Shown in pieces: positions 1 through 5,111 of a stretch of DNA of 5,111 bases. Source of the DNA: Betaproteobacteria bacterium (GTDB taxonomy: Bacteria > Pseudomonadota > Gammaproteobacteria > Burkholderiales > Casimicrobiaceae); assembly GCA_005889025.1 (NCBI GenBank), contig VBCZ01000291.1, forward strand, positions 1 to 5,111, given 5' to 3'. A program made the position numbers and the translations under genes. The first letter of the stretch is position 1; each line of letters opens with the position of its first letter. The notes under the pieces are model-generated. The model worked only from the letters and a program-made list of their open reading frames with translations. It was not told where the DNA came from and did no database searches.

Positions 1-633
1 GTCAGGGTGCGGACCGATGCCGCCGAGGATTCCGAAAACGCTCTGGATGAACAGCGGCGGCTTGACGATGCCGCGCTCGAAAAAATACGCCGCCGTGTAC
101 AAGTGGCCGATGTCATAGCACTCGATTTCGAAGCGCGTGCCGTTGTCGGCGCATGAGGTCAGGATGTACTCGATGTCCTTGAACGTGTTTCTGAAAATGC
201 GCTCATCCGACGTCGCAAGATAGGTCTGCTCCCAATCGAACTTGAACGTGGTGAAGCGCTTGAGCATCGGAAAGAGCCCGAAGTTCATCGAGCCCATGTT
301 GAGCGATGCGACCTCGGGCTTGAGCTGCAACGCGGGCTGCAGGCGCTCCTCGATCGTCATCGTCGCCGCGCCGCCGGTGGTGAAATTGAGGACCACATCG
401 CTGCGGCGCGCGATGTCCGCGGCGAATTCCCTGAAATATTTCGGGTCCTGCGTCGGATGGCCATCGACGGGATCGCGCGCATGCAGATGGACGATCGCGG
501 CGCCCGCCTCGGCGGCGCCGACTGCGGCATCCGCGATCTCCTGCGGCGTAACCGGAAGGTACGGCGACATCGACGGCGTGTGTATCGAGCCGGTGACGGC
601 ACAGGTGATGATGACGTTGCGGCTTGCGGCCAT
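1..633 (-). CDS. Beta-keto acid cleavage enzyme (BKACE / DUF849 family), 3' end outside the window
   Basis: The first 211 residues are present and the reading frame is still open at the window edge; the family is usually about 270-310 residues. BKACE enzymes are metal-dependent TIM barrels. They condense a beta-keto acid with acetyl-CoA to give acetoacetate or a similar product plus a new CoA ester; known substrates include 3-keto-5-aminohexanoate and 3-dehydrocarnitine. Visible family marks are the N-terminal strand VIITCAVTGSIHTP (residues 7-20), HLHARDP (49-55; H49 and H51 fit the metal-binding His pair), NFTTGG (83-88), SLNMGSMNFG (110-119) and FGILGGIG (200-207). The ATG at 633 is preceded by AAGGAG with a 6-base spacer. 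It is the last gene seen in the operon and follows the dehydrogenase after 11 bases, which suggests dehydrogenase then cleavage on one pathway. The family call is firm; the substrate is not readable from sequence, and no short deletion is apparent in the visible part. Confidence 0.93.
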   Translation of the reverse strand, partial: MAASRNVIITCAVTGSIHTPSMSPYLPVTPQEIADAAVGAAEAGAAIVHLHARDPVDGHPTQDPKYFREFAADIARRSDVVLNFTTGGAATMTIEERLQPALQLKPEVASLNMGSMNFGLFPMLKRFTTFKFDWEQTYLATSDERIFRNTFKDIEYILTSCADNGTRFEIECYDIGHLYTAAYFFERGIVKPPLFIQSVFGILGGIGPHPD

Positions 634-639
634 GGCGGG

Positions 640-645
640 CTCCTT
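640..645 (-). promoter_or_regulatory. Strong ribosome binding site of the BKACE gene, overlapping the upstream stop codon
   Basis: On the minus strand the sequence reads TGAAGGAG. The TGA stop of the dehydrogenase C-terminal frame (647-645) runs directly into the AAGGAG Shine-Dalgarno motif, six bases before the ATG at 633. This supports the chosen BKACE start and suggests that translation of the two genes was coupled before the dehydrogenase was disrupted. Confidence 0.75.
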
Positions 646-1557
646 CATTTGAAGTCGGGTTGCGCTCGTTTGTGCGCGATCAGCGCCATCAGTCGGCCGT
701 CGCGCCATCGGGTCCGCGCATCGAGCTCTGCTGGCGGACGCGGCGGTCCGAGTGCTGCGCCAACGCGCGCGGCATTCGCGCCTTCCCATACCGTGGGATG
801 CGGTGGATTGTTCGCGAGGCGGCGGTAGAAATCGCTGTAGCGCGCGCAATAGTCGACCACCCCGCCCGGGGCATTGAGCTCGATGGTCGCGAAGGGCCCG
901 AGGAACGCCCAGCGCAGGCCCAGCGTCCGCGGAAACGAAGCCCTCGCCGACCAGGCGCATCGCTTCCGAGAGCAGCGCGCCTTGCAGGCGGTTGAGGATG
1001 AAACCGTCGAGCTCGCGCCGGACCACAATCGGAACCTGCCCGACCTGCGCGTAGATCGCCAGCGCGCGCTCGATGGTTGCCGGCGCCGTCCACGGCGCGC
1101 CGCACAGCTCGACGATGGGCACCAGATGCGGCGGATTCACAGGATGCGCGACCAGGCAACGCGCTCTGCCGGCCAGCGCCTCGGTGAAACGCGACGCCGG
1201 AATCGCCGACGTCGAGCTTGCGAGCACGGCATCCGCCGGCGCGTGAGCGTCGAGCATCGCGAACACGTCGCGTTTGATCGCTTCGTTTTCGGGCAGGTTT
1301 TCCTGCACCCAATCCACCCCGCCGAGCGCAGCCTCGAGGTCCGGCACGCAATCGATGCGGGCCAGCGCCGCCGCCGGATCCGCCACAAGGCCGAAGCTGG
1401 CTTGCTCGTCCAGACTGGCGGCGATGAACGCGGTCGCCGCGTCGAGCTGCGAAGCGGCATTGTCGGTGAGCCGCACGCGCCACCCCGCCCGCGCGAACAC
1501 CATTGCCCAGGCGCGTCCGATCAAGCCGGCGCCGATGACTGCGATTGTCTTTTGCAT
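645..1557 (-). pseudogene. Lambda-crystallin / L-carnitine-dehydrogenase-like 3-hydroxyacyl dehydrogenase, frameshifted by a short deletion
   Basis: The N-terminal 210 residues (1557-928) form an NAD-binding Rossmann domain. GAGLIG lies at residues 9-14. Residues fitting the 3-hydroxyacyl-CoA dehydrogenase active site are S117, H138 in AHPVNPP, E150 and N189 in GFILNRL. The match runs to GEGFVSA and then stops. The C-terminal domain resumes in another frame with LGLRWAFLGPF (from 923), includes LNAPGG and DYCARY, and ends at the TGA at 645. Comparison with human lambda-crystallin (CRYL1), recalled from memory, places about ten residues between the two blocks where only four bases remain. A loss of about 26 bases fits both the spacing and the frame. 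The two parts plus the gap give about 312 residues, close to the family's roughly 310-320. The ATG at 1557 lies 4 bases after the transporter gene. The likely original role is NAD-dependent oxidation of a beta-hydroxy acid, supplying a beta-keto acid to the BKACE enzyme. A sequencing or assembly error remains possible. Confidence 0.88.
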
Positions 1558-1561
1558 GTCG

Positions 1562-4036
1562 TCACATCCAAAGTACGCTGCGCCTCAGGTCGAGGTTCTC
1601 CTGCAGCGCCGACGCCGTGCCTTCGTACACGACGCTGCCGCGCTCGAGCACGTAGGCGTGATTGGCAAGCGAGAGCACCAAGTCGAGATTGTGCTCCACG
1701 ATCACCATCGTCACTTCGGCTCGCAGTTTGTCGAAAGCCTCGAAGAGCTCCTCGACAACCGCCGGCGCGAGCCCTTCGAACGGCTCGTCGAGCAGCAGCA
1801 CGCGCACGTGACCCGACAGCGCACGCGCGACCGCCAGCATCTGCTGCTCGCCGCCCGACAGGAAATCCGCGGGCGTATCGAGCCGCGACTTAAGGCGCGG
1901 AAAGAACGCGAAAATCCTTTCGTCGCTCCATGCGACCCCGGCACCGTGCCGGCGCTTGAGGCGGCCCAGCTCGAGGTTGTCGCGCACGCTCATGCCCGCA
2001 AACAAGCCGCGCCCCTGCGGTACGTAGCCGATGCCCAGCCGCGCGATCTCGGCCGCGGGCCGGCCGGTCAGTTCCTCACTGCCGAGCACGATCCTGCCGC
2101 CGCCTGCGCGCACGATGCCGATGACGGTCTTGAGCAGCGTCGATTTGCCGGCGCCGTTGCGACCGAGCAGGGCGACGATCTCGCGCTCGTGGGCGACCAG
2201 CGATGCGCGCTGCACGATGTGGCTCTTGCCGTAGTACGCATCGACCAGATCCAGCATCAGCAATTGCGGCCCCGTGCCGCGCCCGGCGTGACCGCGCGCG
2301 GCGGCGACCAGGGCAGCGGTGCCGGCACCGATATAAACCTCCTGCACGGCGCGGCTGGTGCGCGCGTCGTCGGCCGTCCCGTCGACCAGCACGCGGCCCT
2401 CGTTCATCACAGTCACGCGGTCGGCGAGCGCGAAGACACGGTCGATGTCGTGCTCGACCAAGAGGACCGGAATGTCGCGCGAAATGTGCTTGACCAGGTT
2501 GGCCACGCGCTCCCGCTCCGCGGCGGCGAGTCCGGCGAGAGGTTCGTCGAGCAGCAGCAAGCGCGGTGAACAGGCAAGCGCCAGGCCCATATCGAGCAAG
2601 CGCTGCCCACCGTACGAAAGCGCGCCGGCCTCCGCGCTCTCGATCCCTGTCAGGCCCAGAAAGCGGATCAGCTCGCGGGTCCGCTTCATCACCGGCTCTA
2701 TCGCGCTCGCCCGCGTCCAGCCGTCGAAGTGAGACGGGTCGCGCGCCTGCACCGCGAGCCGCAGGTTCTCCTCGATCGTGAGCGCCGGAAAAAGATTGGT
2801 GATCTGAAACGACCGCCCCAGTCCTGCGGCGACGATGCGATACGGCGGCTCCCCGGTGATGTCGCGCCCATCGAGAATGACCCGGCCGCGCTCCGGCAGA
2901 TACAAGCCGGAAACCAGGTTGAAGAGCGTCGTCTTGCCGGCGCCGTTGGGCCCGATCAGTGCGTGCAGGGTCCGGTCGGCCACGCAGATGCTCGCTTCTT
3001 CGACGGCACGCGTGGCGCCGAACGACTTGGACAGTCCGTGCGCATCGAGCACCGTCTCCGCCCGCCGCGCCGAGGCCTTTAGAAATTCCGGCAGCGCCAA
3101 GCCCTGTTCGATAAAGCGTCCGGCCATCGCCGCCGCCTGGATTGTCTGCGGCTGCAACGGCGCGCTCAGGCGCCGCCATACTCCGACGAGTCCCGTGGGC
3201 GAGAATACGACGAACGCGACAAACAGGAAGAGAATGTAGAACAGTGCGCCTAGCGCCGGTCCGAGGAGGCTCTTCATGCCGCCGATTATCACCATCGCCA
3301 GCATCTCGCCCGAGAACGATATCGACGTGGGGTCGGCCGACGCGAAGCGGTGGTGGAACGCAAACAGGACTCCCGCGAAACCGGTGACCGTGGCCGACAG
3401 CGCGAACGCGATCTGCTTGTAGCGCTGTGTCGCATAGCCGATGAATTGCGCGCGCTGTTCGTTCTCGCGAATGGCCAGCAGCACGGTGCCAATGGGGGCC
3501 GCATGGAAGCGCGCGAGGGCGTGGACCACGACAAGACCGAATGCCGCGATGATCGCGTAGTAGACCCACGAGTTTTCCAGATCGACGCCGAGCCAGACGG
3601 CGCGCGTGACCCCGCCCAAGCCGTTCTCGCCGCCGGTGAATGCGGTCCAACGGAATGCCACTGCATAGGTGAGCGCCGAAAACGCCATTGTCAGCAGCGA
3701 AAAGTAAACGCCTCGGCGACGCAACACCAGGAAGCCGACGAGGATCGACGCGACCAGAAGAAACCCGAGCGCGAAGAGCGCAGGCCAGACGACCGAACCG
3801 GCGAACCAGTGGCGTTGCGCGAGCGCCGCCGCATACGCGCCCAATCCGAACCACGCTCCATGCCCGAACGATACGAGCCCGGTGCGGCCGACCAGGAGGT
3901 TCAGCGCCATGCACGCGATAGCGAAGATCACGACATCGGTCGCGCTGGTGAGCGTCAGCCCGCCGGCGAGCAGCACGAAAGGCAAAGCCGCGCATGCCAG
4001 CGCTGAGATGGCGACCGGCGAGCGAGGGAGTTTCAT
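1562..4036 (-). CDS. livM-livG-livF: Fused LivM permease - LivG ATPase - LivF ATPase of a branched-chain-type ABC transporter
   Basis: The 824-residue protein carries three subunits normally encoded separately. Residues 1-290 are a LivM permease with several hydrophobic helices, the family motif around GRTGLVSFGHGAWFGLGAY (50-68) and the ATPase-coupling region AIRENEQRAQFIGYATQRYK (188-207). Residues about 328-570 are LivG: Walker A GPNGAGKTT (362-370), Q411, signature LSYGGQ (473-478), Walker B LLLLDEP (493-499), H529. Residues about 588-824 are LivF: Walker A GRNGAGKST (625-633), Q674, signature LSGGEQQ (726-732), Walker B LLLDEP (747-752), H782. Both ATPases look catalytically complete. 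The ATG at 4036 overlaps the livH stop as ATGA, so coupled translation is likely; a longer in-frame start near 4396 would overlap livH heavily and adds non-membrane sequence. The complex would import a small organic substrate across the inner membrane. An oddity is at residues 266-275 (FYILFLFVAF): the loop and part of a helix usual between the last two LivM helices seem to be missing. LivM-LivG fusions are common and triple fusions less so. Confidence 0.93.
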   Translation of the reverse strand: MKLPRSPVAISALACAALPFVLLAGGLTLTSATDVVIFAIACMALNLLVGRTGLVSFGHGAWFGLGAYAAALAQRHWFAGSVVWPALFALGFLLVASILVGFLVLRRRGVYFSLLTMAFSALTYAVAFRWTAFTGGENGLGGVTRAVWLGVDLENSWVYYAIIAAFGLVVVHALARFHAAPIGTVLLAIRENEQRAQFIGYATQRYKQIAFALSATVTGFAGVLFAFHHRFASADPTSISFSGEMLAMVIIGGMKSLLGPALGALFYILFLFVAFVVFSPTGLVGVWRRLSAPLQPQTIQAAAMAGRFIEQGLALPEFLKASARRAETVLDAHGLSKSFGATRAVEEASICVADRTLHALIGPNGAGKTTLFNLVSGLYLPERGRVILDGRDITGEPPYRIVAAGLGRSFQITNLFPALTIEENLRLAVQARDPSHFDGWTRASAIEPVMKRTRELIRFLGLTGIESAEAGALSYGGQRLLDMGLALACSPRLLLLDEPLAGLAAAERERVANLVKHISRDIPVLLVEHDIDRVFALADRVTVMNEGRVLVDGTADDARTSRAVQEVYIGAGTAALVAAARGHAGRGTGPQLLMLDLVDAYYGKSHIVQRASLVAHEREIVALLGRNGAGKSTLLKTVIGIVRAGGGRIVLGSEELTGRPAAEIARLGIGYVPQGRGLFAGMSVRDNLELGRLKRRHGAGVAWSDERIFAFFPRLKSRLDTPADFLSGGEQQMLAVARALSGHVRVLLLDEPFEGLAPAVVEELFEAFDKLRAEVTMVIVEHNLDLVLSLANHAYVLERGSVVYEGTASALQENLDLRRSVLWM

Positions 4037-4842
4037 TCGAAGCGTTGAATCCGCTCGCCGAACAGGCCGCGCGGCCGGAACAGCAGCACCAGCACCATCA
4101 GCAGATACATCGACGCTTCTGCCGCCGGTGGGAAGAAATACACCGTCAGGCCGCGCACGACGCCGACGATCAGCGCCGCCCAGACCACGCCCCAGAACGA
4201 TCCCACTCCGGTAATCGGCGCCAATAGCACACCGGCGAGCGCCGCGAGCGCAACGGCCAGCGCCACCACGCTCGCCATGTAGGGAGAGAGCGATATCCCC
4301 AGCGCCGCCACCATGTCCGGGTTTTGCACACCCGCCCGGACGACGCGTCCGAACGGTGTCCGCCGCAGCAGATACCACAATCCGCCGACGGCGCATACCG
4401 CGACCGCCAGCATCAGCAGGCGGTATTTCGAATAGATGAAATCGCCGACCAGGATCTGGCCCTTCAGCTCCACCGGAATCGAAAAAGGAATCGGCGCCGC
4501 ACCGAAGGTCCAGCGCAGCGCCTGCTCGGCGACCATCGCCAGGCCGAAGGTCAGCAGCAGACCCAGCGCGGGGTCCTCGCGATAAAAACGCCGGAATAGG
4601 AAACGCTCGACGACCAGACCGATCACCGCGACCGCCAGCGGCGACACCACGAGCGCGCCGCCGAAGCCGAGCGCATCGGCGAGCTTGACCGCGAAGTAGG
4701 CGCCGAGCGCGTAGAACGCACCGTGCGCAAGGTTGACGAGGCCGCCCAGGGAAAAAATGAGCGTGAGCCCTAGCGCGATCAGCAGGTAGTAGGCGCCGGC
4801 GAGCAGCCCATTCAATACCTGCTCGAGAATCTGGATGAGCAT
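4033..4842 (-). CDS. livH: Branched-chain-type ABC transporter permease LivH, with an apparent internal in-frame deletion
   Basis: This is a 269-residue hydrophobic inner-membrane protein, the partner permease of the LivM domain encoded next. Family marks are NGLLAGAYYLLIALGLTLIF (11-30), GGLVNLAHGAFYALGAYF (33-50), LLLTFGLAM (95-103), GRVVRAGVQNPDMVAALGI (165-183) and the end LLFRPRGLFGERI. LivH proteins are usually about 285-295 residues. After GVLLAPITGV (204-213) the family normally carries about 20 residues with a xPxMG stretch and an AFVVVVLGG-like stretch before GSFWG. Here GSFWG follows at once (214-218). That absent stretch is among the most conserved parts of the permease, near the contact with the ATPase, so function is doubtful although the frame is intact. 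The ATG at 4842 has GGAG five bases upstream, and the stop overlaps the next gene's start as ATGA. It is the first gene of the visible operon. The family call is sure; activity is uncertain. Confidence 0.92.
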   Translation of the reverse strand: MLIQILEQVLNGLLAGAYYLLIALGLTLIFSLGGLVNLAHGAFYALGAYFAVKLADALGFGGALVVSPLAVAVIGLVVERFLFRRFYREDPALGLLLTFGLAMVAEQALRWTFGAAPIPFSIPVELKGQILVGDFIYSKYRLLMLAVAVCAVGGLWYLLRRTPFGRVVRAGVQNPDMVAALGISLSPYMASVVALAVALAALAGVLLAPITGVGSFWGVVWAALIVGVVRGLTVYFFPPAAEASMYLLMVLVLLFRPRGLFGERIQRFE

Positions 4843-4847
4843 CGTGA

Positions 4848-4873
4848 CTCCGCTGCGCGCCGTGGGCGCAGCG
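4848..4873 (-). promoter_or_regulatory. Inverted repeat in the livH leader touching its ribosome binding site
   Basis: A perfect 8-base inverted repeat, CGCTGCGC and GCGCAGCG (4851-4858 and 4866-4873), is separated by 7 bases. In the livH transcript it would form a GC-rich hairpin whose last paired base is the first G of the GGAG ribosome binding site (4851-4848). The start codon follows 5 bases later. No T-run follows, so it is not a standard terminator. It could limit ribosome access or stabilise the 5' end. The symmetry is seen; any regulatory role is inferred. Confidence 0.4.
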
Positions 4874-4924
4874 AATCGCGGAACCCTTTCAGAGGTTCCT
4901 GGAAGGCTGGTGAGTAAGGGTCAT

Positions 4925-4960
4925 GTCATTCCGAGGAGCACCAGCGACAAGGAATCCGCT
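4925..4960. repeat. Dispersed intergenic repeat of the GTCATTCCGAGGAGC...GGAATC type
   Basis: The segment starts GTCATTCCGAGGAGC and ends AAGGAATCCGCT. Its ends can pair (ATTCC at 4928-4932 with GGAAT at 4951-4955). From memory, it resembles a short extragenic repeat scattered through many proteobacterial genomes, particularly environmental beta- and deltaproteobacteria. It lies between livH and the probable insertion end and directly adjoins another repeat. It has no coding potential. Copy number in this genome cannot be judged from one window. Confidence 0.5.
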
Positions 4961-4962
4961 TT

Positions 4963-4990
4963 GGGTCATCCCGGCGCAGGCCGGGATCCA
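4963..4990. repeat. REP-like palindrome ATCCCGGC-GCAG-GCCGGGAT
   Basis: A perfect 8-base inverted repeat (4968-4975 with 4980-4987) encloses a 4-base loop, within GGGTCATCCCGGCGCAGGCC and the following GGGATCCA. This is the familiar proteobacterial extragenic palindrome whose core reads CCGGC-N-GCCGGGATCC. It is almost certainly a dispersed genomic repeat. It forms a stable hairpin on either strand but has no T-tract, so I do not call it a rho-independent terminator. Confidence 0.65.
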
Positions 4991-5015
4991 AGTTGATGCG
5001 TCGTTGAAACACCAG

Positions 5016-5111
5016 TGTTGATACGGGCACATCATTTACACGGCAAACCGGGCACATGGTTTACACCGAGCGCGTGCGGGGTCGGAGGACTTTGCCCCGA
5101 CGCGCGTCTAC
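5016..5111 (+). mobile_element. Probable left end of an IS481-type insertion sequence, cut by the window edge
   Basis: The stretch begins TGTTGATACGGGCACATCA and contains two imperfect 18-base direct repeats, CGGGCACATCATTTACAC (5024-5041) and CGGGCACATGGTTTACAC (5049-5066). They match at 16 of 18 positions with a period of 25 bases. Such repeated GGGCACAT-N2-TTTACAC motifs recall the sequence just outside IS481-family transposase genes, where they probably serve as terminal transposase-binding sites. The identification is from memory and no transposase is visible, so it is tentative. The TG at 5016-5017 is a guess for the outer tip. If right, the transposase would start to the right of the window. 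Alternatively the repeats could be operator sites for a regulator. Confidence 0.4.
5070..5105. repeat. Long GC-rich hairpin beside the GGGCACAT direct repeats
   Basis: GCGCGTGCGGGG (5070-5081) pairs with CCCCGACGCGC (5095-5105) over 11 base pairs with one bulged G and a 13-base loop. It starts four bases after the second direct repeat. A hairpin inside an insertion end can block read-in transcription into the transposase gene or be part of the transposase recognition site. No T-run follows within the window, so a terminator role cannot be claimed. Confidence 0.45.

Noticed and set aside
242..652. Plus-strand open frame of 136 codons opposite BKACE
   Set aside because: It is the complement of conserved BKACE codons and has no ribosome binding site or recognisable domain.
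689..1483. A 264-codon minus-strand open frame over the dehydrogenase
   Set aside because: It is in the third frame, matching neither the Rossmann part nor the C-terminal part; its composition is that of a shadow frame.
1274..2569. A 431-codon plus-strand open frame
   Set aside because: It lies opposite the ATPase domains and the dehydrogenase. Its translation is rich in Arg, His, Gln and Ala without any recognisable motif, as expected for the antisense of a high-GC gene. The minus strand carries clear Walker and signature motifs.
2076..3995. A 639-codon minus-strand open frame in another phase
   Set aside because: The product is Arg-rich nonsense in a shifted frame of the LivM-LivG-LivF gene, whose true frame shows every ABC motif.
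4037..4396. N-terminal extension of 120 residues on the LivM fusion
   Set aside because: It overlaps livH in a different frame and is Arg/Gly-rich with no LivM similarity. The ATG at 4036 starts a normal LivM N-terminus and overlaps the livH stop as ATGA.
4880..4899. GGAACC...GGTTCC inverted repeat as terminator or operator
   Set aside because: The stem is only 6 base pairs with an 8-base loop and no T-run; chance occurrence is likely.
4968..4987. Palindrome as a rho-independent terminator
   Set aside because: No T-tract follows on either strand, and the wording matches a common dispersed extragenic repeat.
5056..5111. Open frame starting ATGGTTTACACC at the right edge
   Set aside because: The ATG lies inside the second direct repeat and the frame then crosses the hairpin arms. 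Only 18 Arg-rich codons are visible and no Shine-Dalgarno motif is present.
1..5111. CRISPR array, tRNA, rRNA or riboswitch
   Set aside because: No spaced repeat array, cloverleaf, rRNA wording or recognised riboswitch core was seen; nearly all of the window is coding.

Overview
The window is high-GC DNA from a proteobacterium. Several things suggest a member of the Burkholderiales or a related group: the codon usage, a fused high-affinity branched-chain-type (HAAT family) transporter, short palindromic repeats of the CCGGC-N-GCCGGGATCC type, and what looks like an IS481-type insertion end. This placement is an inference from style, not a species identification. All real genes are on the minus strand and form one tightly packed operon, read from about 4842 down past position 1.

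Layout in transcription order. livH, a permease, spans 4842-4033. It overlaps by 4 bases (ATGA) a single long gene at 4036-1562, in which a LivM permease is fused to a LivG ATPase and a LivF ATPase. After a 4-base gap comes a lambda-crystallin / L-carnitine-dehydrogenase-like 3-hydroxyacyl dehydrogenase (1557-645). After 11 more bases comes a beta-keto acid cleavage enzyme (BKACE, DUF849), which runs off the window edge (633-1). The 269 bases upstream of livH (4843-5111) hold no convincing gene. They contain an inverted repeat touching the livH ribosome binding site, two dispersed palindromic repeats, and a probable insertion-sequence end with two 18-base direct repeats and a strong hairpin.

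Proposed joint role: the transporter imports a small organic acid, a carnitine-like compound or an amino acid. The dehydrogenase oxidises a beta-hydroxy group to a beta-keto group, and the BKACE enzyme cleaves the beta-keto acid with acetyl-CoA. No periplasmic substrate-binding protein lies in the window, so the substrate is open.

The most unusual feature is a series of small internal losses. The dehydrogenase lacks about 26 bases and is frameshifted. LivH appears to lack about 20 residues of its most conserved C-terminal segment, in frame. The LivM part appears to lack about 15-20 residues joining its last two membrane helices, also in frame. The two ATPase domains look complete. Either this is an operon in decay or the assembly collapsed at these points. 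By chance the shifted dehydrogenase frame is open into the BKACE gene, so an automatic caller could report a false fusion protein. I found no convincing novel system beyond this.
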